Source: Rhodobacterales bacterium HKCCSP123 (GTDB taxonomy: Bacteria; Pseudomonadota; Alphaproteobacteria; Rhodobacterales; Rhodobacteraceae). Taken from it: a stretch of DNA of 64,000 bases. The position numbers and the translations under genes were made by a program. Below, one piece after another: positions 41,510 to 50,284 of the stretch. The stretch spans positions 49,960 through 113,959 of the forward strand of contig WVSO01000003.1 of NCBI GenBank assembly GCA_015689745.1, written 5' to 3'. Below the pieces are notes generated by a model that saw only the letters and a list, made by a program, of their open reading frames with translations, was not told the DNA's origin and made no database searches. Position 1 is the stretch's first letter, and every line of letters starts with the position of its first letter.

Positions 41510-41882
41510 TCCCCGCAGTCGGTGATAGGATGATAGAAGCTTCGCTAAAGATTGTGGAATAGCGTGGTTGGCACTTTGCTACTCTGAAAGAGCGGGTCTG
41601 AGGGTTTTCGACGGCTTGGTGAAACGTTCCCCATCGCGAGGCGCCACGGAAGAAGAAGCCTAATGATTAAATCGACTACTCACAGCAGCATATTGGTCCG
41701 AGTTACGCCAACTGCTCGATGCCTGTCTTTTGCAGGATAGGGACAAATGTTCACTTCGTCCGCGTGCCGGACCTCCAGCACCAGAAACTTCATGACCGCT
41801 TTAGCCCGCAGAGCGGCCACGGGTTCATGAAGCCGCTAAGTCTGGAGTGCGGACGAAGCGGACGCTGGAACGACGCGCCGAA
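41510..41882. other. Non-coding gap between convergent genes
   Basis: 373 bp without a supported gene. It contains the nested palindrome at 41754-41858. The remainder looks like decayed intergenic DNA. Confidence 0.5.
41754..41858. repeat. Nested inverted repeats (105 bp)
   Basis: Four arm pairs are nested in order: CTTCGTCCGC (41754-41763) with GCGGACGAAG (41849-41858), CTCCAG (41773-41778) with CTGGAG (41842-41847), CTTCATGA (41788-41795) with TCATGAAG (41825-41832), and CCGCT (41796-41800) with AGCGG (41812-41816). Together they can fold as one long interrupted hairpin. It could be a bidirectional terminator, a structured RNA or a relic of a palindromic mobile repeat. Confidence 0.55.
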
Positions 41883-42416
41883 CTAGTTCGAGAACCTGCG
41901 GCGTACTTCCTCGATGTCGAGCTTCTGTTCGGTGAGCCCGCCAGGCTCCCACTCGCTTCTTTCAGCCTCAAAGAAGTCGCCACCGTAGATGTGCAGGGCC
42001 GCCGTCAAACGCGGTATCGGGTTGGTGACCGAATGAATGATGTCCGGCCCCATTGGGCACACATCGCCCGTCGACAACGCCTTTGCGCCGGCAGCTTCGA
42101 TGAGCCCATCAGGGTGATCCTTGATCCGCCGCCAAAAGATGTTGTCCTCTCGCCCGCCATAGATACCGATCACTGCCCACATTTCATGGTTGTGTGGAGG
42201 GATTGTGGTTGAGGGTTTCCAAGCAAGGTTCACGATGGTCAGCGTCGATGACTGATAGAGAGGCGTTATCCCGGGCTCCGATGGCTCACCGAGAGCTTCA
42301 AGAACAGAAGACGGGTCAGACATCGCTCTTCGCATGACTTCGGCGGCAGTCTTGTGCGTTGCGTCTTTTCTGACGGCATCGACGCAGTCGGAGATGAATG
42401 TGTCTATTTCGAACAT
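41883..42416 (-). CDS. Cysteine dioxygenase-like cupin protein
   Basis: 177 residues from the ATG at 42416, which has AGGAGG 6 bp upstream; the ORF start at 42431 overlaps that ribosome site. A cupin with metal-binding HNH in PPHNHEMWAVIGIYGGREDN and a third His in GPDIIHSV matches the COG5553/CDO-like group of double-stranded beta-helix enzymes. Probable non-heme iron thiol dioxygenase, substrate unproven. Next to an amino-acid racemase homologue and a LysR gene on the same strand. Confidence 0.78.
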   Translation of the reverse strand: MFEIDTFISDCVDAVRKDATHKTAAEVMRRAMSDPSSVLEALGEPSEPGITPLYQSSTLTIVNLAWKPSTTIPPHNHEMWAVIGIYGGREDNIFWRRIKDHPDGLIEAAGAKALSTGDVCPMGPDIIHSVTNPIPRLTAALHIYGGDFFEAERSEWEPGGLTEQKLDIEEVRRRFSN

Positions 42417-42574
42417 CGGCATCCTCCTCATGCAGGATCATAGCACATCAAGCGTCGTCCGTCCGTTTTCGGCTCATAAACTTGCCCGAAGCCACCAAAC
42501 GAACGTCCTTTGCGATGCGAAGCGGCCGAGGATAGCTCTCGATGTCGATGTCCGGGCAGCGGACGGAGCAGACG

Positions 42575-43327
42575 TTATCCAATCTCTGACGAAGCTGAAT
42601 CTGCAAGCTGCTCAGCGGCACGCAAGATGGCTGCGATGTGCGCGCTCGTCGTATCCAGAAAGCGATAGCCGCTGGCCTCGAAAATAACGCTTTCTTCGAT
42701 TTCGGGGAACGCAGGCCCAATATCGGTACACGCGAGGACAATGACCATAGAATCGGGATCGTGGACACGAGGCTCTATGTACTCGAGCAGAGCGTCCCTA
42801 CCGGCAGTGAAGCGCCCCTGGTAGAAGAACGCATCAAGCAACTCGGCAAATTTTGCGGCATCGGAGGCAGAAGTTTCGATCTTGGAACAGCCGCACTTCG
42901 ACAATGCGGCGTCAAAGAGCGAGCCCTCCATCGTGATACGTGTTCCTAGGATCAACGCATTCCTTGGCTTCAATGACAGTAACTCTGACACGGTGGCATC
43001 GAGAATGCTGACAATAGGTATCTTGGCATTCTGCGTTATTGACGGCAGTCGGACATGTGGCGTCACGCTCGCAATTGCCGCAAGATCACACCCGCTACGG
43101 GTGATATTCTCGATCGCATCGCGAAAGATCGTGTCGAAAGAGTGCCAGCTTGCTTCGTCTCCCGGCTTGCCGCGTGCGGCCAGTGTTTCGGCCATGTCGA
43201 GGGATTCGATCGTCAAAGCAGGGCTACCTGGTGTTTCTGGAGCGCGTGCCTGCCGGCAAATCGCCTCGTAATAGGCGACGGTCGCAGGCCAGCCAACGCC
43301 TCCGATGAGCCCGATCTTGGCTGACAC
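42575..43327 (-). CDS. Aspartate/glutamate racemase family protein
   Basis: 250 residues from a GTG at 43327 (SAKIGLIGGVGWPATVAYY), preceded by GAGGAA. The family uses two cysteines as acid/base pair. The second is present in LACTDIG; at the first site, where PCNTAH is usual, the sequence reads ASVTPH, so a serine replaces the cysteine. That may change specificity or mechanism (E. coli YgeA also lacks one of the two cysteines). Likely acts on an amino acid or related dicarboxylate. Confidence 0.8.
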   Translation of the reverse strand: MSAKIGLIGGVGWPATVAYYEAICRQARAPETPGSPALTIESLDMAETLAARGKPGDEASWHSFDTIFRDAIENITRSGCDLAAIASVTPHVRLPSITQNAKIPIVSILDATVSELLSLKPRNALILGTRITMEGSLFDAALSKCGCSKIETSASDAAKFAELLDAFFYQGRFTAGRDALLEYIEPRVHDPDSMVIVLACTDIGPAFPEIEESVIFEASGYRFLDTTSAHIAAILRAAEQLADSASSEIG

Positions 43328-43637
43328 CGTTCTTCCTCTCGTTGAGAAGAGCAAATCGTCGGACACTATAGGCGGCTCACGGACCCTTGTGTACTCCGCG
43401 AAACCCGTGACGTCGGACTCATTGCCGTCGATGGCCGCGCTCAGGTTGAGCGGCCGCTGCTACTGGGAGCAGAAATTGGCCCGAAGTGGTCACTCTGGCC
43501 GGACCGCGGGACGAAGCTGCCATAATGCTTCGAGCCGACCTTGGCTGAAGTCTCAACCTAGGTCTGCCCCAACTGGAGCAGCCGTCGGCGCTGAGTAACC
43601 CCACAGTCCACTCCGTGGACCCTGTGGCCGCTTCCGA
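43328..43637. other. Gap without gene between racemase and LysR genes
   Basis: 310 bp. No ORF with family features. It contains a hairpin near 43601-43627 just after the LysR stop; the rest looks like degraded sequence. Confidence 0.4.
43601..43627 (-). terminator. Hairpin downstream of LysR gene
   Basis: CCACAGTCCAC (43601-43611) pairs with GTGGA and CTGTGG (43615-43619, 43622-43627) with a two-base bulge and a 3-nt loop, 11 bp beyond the LysR stop codon. No clear U-tract. Confidence 0.35.
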
Positions 43638-44570
43638 TCAACCTCCTCGGCGTTCGAGGCGTTGGGCAACATACGCTCGGTCTTTTTCGGCGCTTTCGTA
43701 TGCCCATGATCTGAACACTTGTACCTTTTCGAGATGCCATTTTTCGTCATCGCCAAGCAGGCAGATTCCGCCGAGGGGGGACGCGCAAACCATGTCGGGA
43801 AAGGGAGCAACCAAGGTTCCCGCCTCCAACTCCTCACGGCACAGGACGAGATCCGCCATCACTACACCGATGCCCATGACAGCTGCCTTGGTCGCGATGT
43901 CGATATTGGGAAAGTCCTGGCCTGCCGAGTGATCTATGCTGAAGGTGGGGAAGGCGTCGCACCAGTGACCCCAGTCGGTGTGGGACCTTGTTTCATGCAG
44001 CAATTCGCAGTTGGAGAGTTGCCCCGGTGATTTGAGCGACTTCTCTTGCATATAGCCCGGAGAGCATGCCGGGGTGATAAGCACCGGAAACAGCGTCTGT
44101 GTCTGCAGCGAGGTCAACCGATTTGGCCAGTTCGCAACCGAGAACCCAACATCCGCTTCGACCGGATCGAAGCCGCCGTCAGAGTGGAAATCTGTGGTGA
44201 GCCGCAGGCGCAGATCCGGATGACGCTTTCGGAAGTCCTCCAGTCTCGGGAGCAGCCACCTGATCGAAGTCCCCGGCGGGCAAATGACCCGCAGTTGGGT
44301 GGCATCCGCAGAGATGCTCTCGGCTTCGCGCGAAATCTGGCGGAACGCTTTCGAAACAACCGGCAACAACCGGGCACCAGCCGCGGTCAGACGCACGCCC
44401 TGTGCTTTTCTGGCGAATAGCAAAACACCGAGGTGCTCCTCCAGTTGCTTCACATGCCTGCTTATGGCGCCACGCGTGACACAAAGCTCTTCACTCGCGC
44501 CGACATAGCCACCGTGACGCGCCGCGGCCTCAAACGCTCTCAGCGCATTCAAATGTGGGAGCGTGGACAT
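43638..44570 (-). CDS. LysR-family transcriptional regulator (GcvA-like)
   Basis: 310 residues. N-terminal winged HTH (LNALRAFEAAARHGGYVGASE then LCVTRGAISRHVKQLEEHLG) and a C-terminal effector-binding domain of the GcvA subgroup (FDPVEADVGFSVANWPN, GIGVVMADLVLCREELEAG). Upstream and same strand as the racemase and cupin genes, and divergent from a small DUF1127-like gene, so either could be its target. Confidence 0.88.
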   Translation of the reverse strand: MSTLPHLNALRAFEAAARHGGYVGASEELCVTRGAISRHVKQLEEHLGVLLFARKAQGVRLTAAGARLLPVVSKAFRQISREAESISADATQLRVICPPGTSIRWLLPRLEDFRKRHPDLRLRLTTDFHSDGGFDPVEADVGFSVANWPNRLTSLQTQTLFPVLITPACSPGYMQEKSLKSPGQLSNCELLHETRSHTDWGHWCDAFPTFSIDHSAGQDFPNIDIATKAAVMGIGVVMADLVLCREELEAGTLVAPFPDMVCASPLGGICLLGDDEKWHLEKVQVFRSWAYESAEKDRAYVAQRLERRGG

Positions 44571-44675
44571 GCAATAGGCTCACTTTTTCTGATCCTAAGA
44601 GTGCAAAACCTTGGTTTGCGCGCGGCCATGTTAGCAGCCTATCGATGAACTTGTTGTATGAGGAGGAGAAAAACG

Positions 44676-44957
44676 ATGTCTGTGAACAATGCTGCACATC
44701 GCCGATCCCTTGCTCCAATCGGGGGTTTGGCGGCGCGCCTTCTGGCATCGATAAGACGCACCCGCGCCAGGACATCCGAGGACCAGCTTCGTGAAGACCT
44801 CGAACGTATTGCCTCGAGCGCGCCGCATCTCATGGCTGACATTGGCTTCGTCCGCGATCCCAAGGCATCGTCGCCAGTGATGACGACCTGGTGCAGGGGT
44901 TCGCTGCGCGTAGCGATTTTCTCCTGTGACGGAACGGTCTCGGTTTTGCGAAGATGA
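44676..44957 (+). CDS. DUF1127-like small protein
   Basis: 93 residues from ATG 44676, with AGGAGGAG 7 bp upstream. LAARLLASIRRTRARTSEDQ followed by LASSAPHLMADIGFVRD-like spacing resembles the basic DUF1127/YjiS motif. Proteins of this group bind RNA or influence phosphate and carbon metabolism in some alphaproteobacteria; here that is only suggestive. Divergent from the LysR gene at 43638-44570. Confidence 0.6.
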   Translation: MSVNNAAHRRSLAPIGGLAARLLASIRRTRARTSEDQLREDLERIASSAPHLMADIGFVRDPKASSPVMTTWCRGSLRVAIFSCDGTVSVLRR

Positions 44958-45116
44958 TGCAATCTTTGGGTGGTTGCGGTTACACAACTGTGCAGTATCC
45001 GCTTCCTCAGGGTTCTGAAAATGCGCCCGCCGCGCCGGAAGTGAACAGCTGCCTTTGTCTGGAGGCGCCGCTTGCACCGGGATGCCTGGGCGACCGCGCT
45101 CCGGGCTAACTAGACA

Positions 45117-46058
45117 TCACGGTTCTGCCTGCAACAGATCTCGGACCCCATGGCGGTACAGATCCGCCATTTCCAATAACCAGTCCACGAAGTCGGTCTG
45201 GAGCTTCGTCTGGGGTTTGTTCGCAACCCAGATCAGGCGATAGGAGAAATGGGTCCTACAACGCATCGCCGGGTCGAACGGCATCACCAAGAGGCCTGCT
45301 CGAATGGCGTTGTATGCTTCCACCAGGCCCGAGAGCACGAGACCCTGACCGTCGATCGCCGACTTCAGACCTGAACTGAAGCTTGAATACCGAACGCCCT
45401 GGCGCAGACTTTCCTGCTCAAATCCAAAGGCTGCGCCCCAACCGTCAAACCCCACCCAACCGGGATCACTTGTTCGGTTGTCGACATGAATAAGCGGGAT
45501 TCCGTCAAGCGACCGCTGGTCCGGGTCGATCCCGTACTGTTCCAGGAACCTCGGAGAACAGACCGGCAGGACAGCGTCCCCGAACAGAAGAACTTCGGCT
45601 AATGGCGCAGCTGTCTGTCGACCGAACCGAATTGCGAAGTCGAAGTCTTCGGCGACCAGGTCCACATCGCGGTTCGTCGCGTCGAGTCGGAGCTCGATGT
45701 CTTCGTGACGCCGGTAGAATCCCCAAACTGACGGCGCAAGCCAGTGTTCGGCAAACGAGGCTGGCAGGGTGACGGCCAGGCGTCGTTCATCGGATTGCTG
45801 GCGCAGCAACTCAAGTGCGGCCGACAAGTTGGTTATGCCTGTTGTCAAAAGGCTCTCGGCGCGCCTGGCGGTTACGGATGGCGCGGTGCCGGTACTGCTT
45901 CTCTGGAACAGCTGGCATCCCAAGTAGTCCTCAAGCGACTTGATTCTTTGGCCGACGGCGGCTGGCGAAACGCCCAGTTCATGGGACGCAGCGGAGAAGC
46001 TCCCGAGCCTGATGGCCGCTTCGAGCGCCCTCAGCGCATTCAGATGGGATAGCCTCAT
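45117..46058 (-). CDS. LysR-family transcriptional regulator
   Basis: 313 residues. HTH in LSHLNALRALEAAIRLGSFS and SPAAVGQRIKSLEDYLGCQLF; effector domain with PASFAEHWLAPSVWGF and DFDFAIRFGRQ as in the GcvA subgroup. Divergent from the GST gene over 140 bp, the usual arrangement for a LysR regulator and its target. Confidence 0.88.
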   Translation of the reverse strand: MRLSHLNALRALEAAIRLGSFSAASHELGVSPAAVGQRIKSLEDYLGCQLFQRSSTGTAPSVTARRAESLLTTGITNLSAALELLRQQSDERRLAVTLPASFAEHWLAPSVWGFYRRHEDIELRLDATNRDVDLVAEDFDFAIRFGRQTAAPLAEVLLFGDAVLPVCSPRFLEQYGIDPDQRSLDGIPLIHVDNRTSDPGWVGFDGWGAAFGFEQESLRQGVRYSSFSSGLKSAIDGQGLVLSGLVEAYNAIRAGLLVMPFDPAMRCRTHFSYRLIWVANKPQTKLQTDFVDWLLEMADLYRHGVRDLLQAEP

Positions 46059-46198
46059 GAGGCGTCCATAAAGAAAAACTTCATTTTGAGCAAAACTAAT
46101 CTGCCGTGCGTTATCTCCGGATTGGAAGGAAACTTGATGTGATCGTCGGCTGACCGCCGCGCTCTGCCAGTACCGCTAAAGAAAATCGGAGGACATAC

Positions 46199-46822
46199 AT
46201 GTACGAATTGCACTGGGAATACATGGCTGGTTCGATCGTCGTGCAGGCCATGCTTGAGGAGATGAACGTTTCCTATGCCATGACGCACGTCGATATGGCG
46301 GCGGAAGAGCACAAGACGCAGTCATATCGGCGGGTCAACCCAGTGGGGCGCGTGCCTGCGATCACGCTTCCCGGGGGCGAGACCATCGGAGAGACAGCGG
46401 CCATCGTCATAGTTCTGGGGGAGGACGCCCCGGGTTCGGGGCTTACGCCGCAGCCAGGATCTCTGGATCGGAGCGCGTTCTTGTTCTGGCTCAACGTGAT
46501 GGCAACCGCGGGCTATATGACCGTCGCGAGGCATGGGCACCCCGAGCGCTATGCGTTCGATGAGGCTGCCATAGTCCAAGTTGAACAGCGAGCCGCCCAA
46601 GACCTCGAGGCGTTTTTCGATTTGATGGAAGCGGCGATAAGCGAAAGAAATACCTTCCTCGCATCCGGTTTTTCAGCGCTCGACTTGTATCTGGCAATGC
46701 TCACCGAGTGGTCGGAAGACAAGAGCGGGCTGTTCGCCAAACGAACCGCCCTCGCCGAACTGTGTCGCGCGGTGTCCCTCCGGCCATCCTACCAGTTGGC
46801 GATGCAGACGCACCGCCTTTGA
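46199..46822 (+). CDS. Glutathione S-transferase family protein
   Basis: 207 residues. N-terminal thioredoxin-like domain with the glutathione-site segment VNPVGRVPAITLPGG followed by ETAAIVIVL; helical C-terminal domain. The usual catalytic Ser/Tyr/Cys near residue 10 is not obvious (HWEYMAGSIV; S12 possible). Has GGAGG upstream (46190s). Probably controlled by the divergent LysR gene. Confidence 0.85.
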   Translation: MYELHWEYMAGSIVVQAMLEEMNVSYAMTHVDMAAEEHKTQSYRRVNPVGRVPAITLPGGETIGETAAIVIVLGEDAPGSGLTPQPGSLDRSAFLFWLNVMATAGYMTVARHGHPERYAFDEAAIVQVEQRAAQDLEAFFDLMEAAISERNTFLASGFSALDLYLAMLTEWSEDKSGLFAKRTALAELCRAVSLRPSYQLAMQTHRL

Positions 46823-47075
46823 TAGCTCTATTGGGATGTGGCTCTTCGGCAATCTCAACACGTGGGCATTAGGCTCGGCGCCGTAGATTGCCGCGCTCGC
46901 GCTGAACGGCCGTTTTTTGAAAGCAGGCATTGGCGCAGAGCGCTCACTCCGGCAAGTCAGCGGATAAAGCTGCAGTTAGCCCTGAGGCCACCCTTCGTGT
47001 AAACTGCTGCAAGAGGCCGGGGAACAAACAGGACGATAGTCTCGCTCTCCACCAGAGTGTTTGGATAAGGCCAAA

Positions 47076-47591
47076 ATGAAATCAATGGAACGCGCAATCA
47101 TGACTACTCAATTAGCATTCCTGGTGTTGGCGGCGCTACTTTTGGCCACCTCCGTCAATGCTCAAGAAGTGCTCTTCATCATCAGACATGCCGAAAAAGA
47201 AGTTGCTGGAGAAGATCCCGGCTTGACCCAAGACGGGCGCGCGCGGTCGGCTTCGTGGGCTTCTTTCCTCGAACATGCCGAAATCGATCATGTCATCACA
47301 ACCGATGCGCGACGCTCGCAACAGACCGGCGACGTCATCGCGCAGGCTCTTGGCCTCGCTCAAACTCAGATCGCCATACAGGATGTGACGGGCCTGATCG
47401 ATGCACTGGAATTCGAGCATTCTGAGGACAGGGTATTGATCGTTGGTCATACGGAGACAATTCCGTCGATCCTGTCTCGGATCGGGCACCCCGATACGCT
47501 TGAGGTCGATCAAGAGGACTATTCCAACCTTTTCATCTTTATCCCGGGGGCAGGCGAGGGAGCCAGATTGATCCAAATGCGGATGCCGTAG
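47076..47591 (+). CDS. Periplasmic histidine phosphatase (SixA/PGM-like)
   Basis: 171 residues from ATG 47076 (AAGG 5 bp upstream), with a signal peptide ([18 protein letters not shown] then VNAQ). The phosphohistidine RHAEK near 41-45, second catalytic His in VGHTETIP and the LTQDGRARS segment are intact. Likely acts on phosphate esters in the periplasm; substrate unknown. A related but broken lipoprotein version exists at 60466-60926. Confidence 0.82.
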   Translation: MKSMERAIMTTQLAFLVLAALLLATSVNAQEVLFIIRHAEKEVAGEDPGLTQDGRARSASWASFLEHAEIDHVITTDARRSQQTGDVIAQALGLAQTQIAIQDVTGLIDALEFEHSEDRVLIVGHTETIPSILSRIGHPDTLEVDQEDYSNLFIFIPGAGEGARLIQMRMP

Positions 47592-47750
47592 AGCTCCCTG
47601 CCTCCAAATCATCGCAACTTGCGATCGAAGCGGTCATCTTTGGGGTAGTGGTCAGGGTCCCATCTGACGATGACACGTTCGGCAGCGCCCGTAAGCTTTG
47701 GTCCTGTGGTAGAGTGCCACCTGGAAGATTGAACTCAGGAGGGTGTGACG

Positions 47751-48455
47751 ATGGGAAGAGAGCTTTGCGCAATCATCGGATTTGGCCCGGGCCTCGGCAC
47801 CGCCTACGCCGAGGTATTCCGCGATGCGGGCTACAATTTGGCGCTCTTGAGCAGGTCTGGCGCCGGCCTGGATGCAGATGACGCATCCGGGCAGCGGATA
47901 AAGGCCTTCACCGCGAACGCCGGAGATCCGGAAAACCTTAAGAAGGCACTGCGGTTGATCGAGGCGGAGCTCGGGCAGATTGATGTCGTTATCTACAACG
48001 CCGACCTCGCGCAATTCGGGTCGCTTGAAGAGGTTTCAGAGCTTGGATTCGAAGAAAGCTGGCGGGTTGGCGCCCTCGGGCTCTTTACCACTGCCAAGTA
48101 TCTTGGCCCCAAAATGGTCGAGCGTGGTTTAGGCACAATCATCGTATCCGGGGCGACAGCAGCGCTTCGTGGCAATGTCTGGACTACTGCATTCGCGCCT
48201 TCGAAAGGAGCACAACGCATTTTGGCCAATGCGTTAGCGAAGCAACTCGGGCCGAAAGGGGTTCACGTGTCGTACATCGTGATCGATGGTGTGATCGATA
48301 CAGAAGACACGCGCACGAACTTTGCGCCAAACGAGCCGGACGAGTTCTTCATGAAGCCTCAACGCATTGCCGAAGCTGCTTTGATGCTTGTCCGTCAAGA
48401 CAAATCGGCCTGGACCTTCGAGCTCGACCTGCGGCCATTCGGAGAAAAGTGGTAG
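47751..48455 (+). CDS. SDR-family NAD(P)-binding protein
   Basis: 234 residues from ATG 47751, 7 bp after AGGAGGG. Nucleotide-binding GFGPGLGTAYAEVF near 9-22 and VVIYNADL replace the classical TGxxxGxG and NNAG. The catalytic YxxxK is not visible: the expected position reads FAPSKGAQR, so Tyr is Phe-Ala/Pro and only the Lys remains. It may be an atypical SDR with weak or different activity. Confidence 0.8.
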   Translation: MGRELCAIIGFGPGLGTAYAEVFRDAGYNLALLSRSGAGLDADDASGQRIKAFTANAGDPENLKKALRLIEAELGQIDVVIYNADLAQFGSLEEVSELGFEESWRVGALGLFTTAKYLGPKMVERGLGTIIVSGATAALRGNVWTTAFAPSKGAQRILANALAKQLGPKGVHVSYIVIDGVIDTEDTRTNFAPNEPDEFFMKPQRIAEAALMLVRQDKSAWTFELDLRPFGEKW

Positions 48456-48584
48456 CATTGGGTGTCTCTACCCGTGTTCTACGCATGACATGAAGGTCTG
48501 CCTTGGGCTCGACGCGGACATCTGACGAAAAGGCTAGGATGTCTGCATCAAGACTAGTTCCGGCCATGACAACGCAACGGACAT

Positions 48585-49751
48585 TCATGTCTTCCGGTCG
48601 GAAAACTTGCGGCCCATTATTTCGCTTGCTTCCCTGAGAGGATCGTCGGCGAGATGTGCGTAGCGCTGTGTCGTCGATGGGTTGGTGTGTCCTAGGAGCC
48701 GACCTACGATCGCCAGCGACATACCGCTCGAAACCAGATGAGATGCATGTGTGTGGCGGTTGTCATGGATGCGATAGTCAGAAATGCCTGCCTTTGCCAA
48801 TACTGATCGCCAGAAAGCCTTTAGGTCCTTTCGGGGGGCTTCTGGCGATCGGCCAGGAAACACAAAGTCCGAAACTTGCCCTCTGCTTTCCTTGATCTCC
48901 TTCAGCAAATCTATCGTTGCTGAGGACAGCGGCAGGTGCTCGGTCCGCTTTTGCTTCGTATGATGAGACATCTTGGTCCAGACGCCCCGGTCGAGGTCAA
49001 AGTCGGTCCAGGTTGAAACCAGGACCTCGCCAATGCGTGCGCCAGTCAGCAGTTGAAGTCGTATCGCATCGGCAGCGACTTGGTCACGGTGCTCATCCAG
49101 TGCTGCCGTCAGTCGCTTCAGCTCACCATCAGATAGCCATCGGTGGCGCGCCTCTTCGTGGAATTTTTCGATGCCCTCAGCCGGGTTGTTGGTCCTAAGG
49201 CCCCATCTCACAGACAAGCTGAACATCTTGGACAGGAGAGCGATGGTCCGGTTGGCTTGGTAGGGGGTCTCGCGCAAGGCGTTGTGGAGGCGCTGGATGT
49301 CTGCGGGCTCTACATCCTGAACCTTTATCCGACCCAAGCGTGGCAAAATGTGCTTCTGCAGAATGCTGCGATCGTTCCGGATGCTTCCAGCGCGTTTTTT
49401 TGGCAGCGCGTGTTCTTGGAGGTAGCGATCTGCAAGTTCCGAGACTGTTGGGGCTTCGCGACGTGATCGATGTTCGCCGACCGGATCTCGTCCGCGGGCT
49501 GCGTCGGCGAGCAGTCCGCGAGCGATCGACCGTGCCTGCTGCAGGCTCATGAGTGGGCCATGTCGTCCGATCGTCTTACGTCGGGAGCGCCCTGAGTCCC
49601 GTGTGCGGTACTGAATGACGTAGCTCTTTGCGCCACTCGGCTTCACCCGGACACCGAAGCCGGGAAGTTCAGCGTCCCAAACGATGAACTCTCTGTGGCC
49701 ATCAGCGGTCAGCCTATCAACTGCGGACTTGGTCAGTCGTTGCTCTACCAT
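48585..49751 (-). CDS. Tyrosine recombinase, phage/island integrase
   Basis: 388 residues. DUF4102-type arm domain (AELPGFGVRVKPSGAKSYV), core-binding SAM-like domain and a catalytic domain with R in LTGARIGEV, H and R in HDNRHTHASHL, H in LLGHTNPST and nucleophile Y in TQRYAHL. All catalytic residues are present, so it is probably functional. Located 177 bp from the tRNA-Thr fragment at the right end of the island. Different in sequence from the first integrase. Confidence 0.92.
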   Translation of the reverse strand: MVEQRLTKSAVDRLTADGHREFIVWDAELPGFGVRVKPSGAKSYVIQYRTRDSGRSRRKTIGRHGPLMSLQQARSIARGLLADAARGRDPVGEHRSRREAPTVSELADRYLQEHALPKKRAGSIRNDRSILQKHILPRLGRIKVQDVEPADIQRLHNALRETPYQANRTIALLSKMFSLSVRWGLRTNNPAEGIEKFHEEARHRWLSDGELKRLTAALDEHRDQVAADAIRLQLLTGARIGEVLVSTWTDFDLDRGVWTKMSHHTKQKRTEHLPLSSATIDLLKEIKESRGQVSDFVFPGRSPEAPRKDLKAFWRSVLAKAGISDYRIHDNRHTHASHLVSSGMSLAIVGRLLGHTNPSTTQRYAHLADDPLREASEIMGRKFSDRKT

Positions 49752-50284
49752 GAATAAACCGGCTGCCGAAGTTATGATCTAGGTAAGCACAAGGTAAGCA
49801 AAGCTTATGGAAGAGGGAAGGGGTCGAACGGTTCTGGTAGAAGACCGATAGGCCTGATATGTCTGTTTTATTGTGATAAATTGTGAATGATCGAACTTCC
49901 CCGAGACAAGTAGAACATACACGCCTAAGATTTGTAATCAGAGGGTCGGGAGTTCGAGTCTCTCTGGGGGCACCATTTAATCTCATAAATATCCATGTCT
50001 TATTGTGAAAGCGGGGCGTTTCCAGCCCAATTTTCCCCAGCGGATCAGCCCTCGATCCACCCGGCGATCAGGATCGCGGCGAGGGACGCGCTGCCGCAGC
50101 ACGGAAGCGGTTCAGGCGCTACGGCGCTTCAGGGCGTGGTGCTTTGCAGTGCCGAGCCAGGACGGGCCAAGGGAACCCATCTCAACCATAGGTGGATCTC
50201 CGCCTGTTTGGGGTTCAACAGGAGGCTGCGTGATGAAACCGGAGGCGCAGGTTCCTGTGGATCGAAGAATGTCGGAGTTCCGTG
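49752..50284. other. Gap holding the right attachment site
   Basis: 533 bp. Contains the tRNA-Thr 3' fragment at 49929-49975. Antisense reading of that fragment gives the well-known spurious peptide RETRTPDPLITN. From 49976 to 50284 no gene is supported. Confidence 0.6.
49929..49975 (+). other. tRNA-Thr(UGU) 3' fragment, attachment site
   Basis: Starting at TTTGTAA (anticodon loop, anticodon TGT) the sequence is a perfect 3' half: stem TCAGA, variable loop, T-arm GGGAG-TTCGAGT-CTCTC, acceptor TGGGGGC, A and CCA. The 5' anticodon strand does not pair fully and no D-arm or acceptor 5' strand precedes it. So this is an att copy of a tRNA-Thr gene, not a functional tRNA. Confidence 0.85.

Noticed and set aside
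43305..43598. 97-codon plus-strand ORF between racemase and LysR genes
   Set aside because: Overlaps the start region of the racemase gene, no start signal and no recognisable content.
49717..49986. 89-codon minus-strand ORF containing RETRTPDPLITN
   Set aside because: This peptide is the familiar false translation of the antisense of tRNA-Thr; the real feature is the tRNA fragment.
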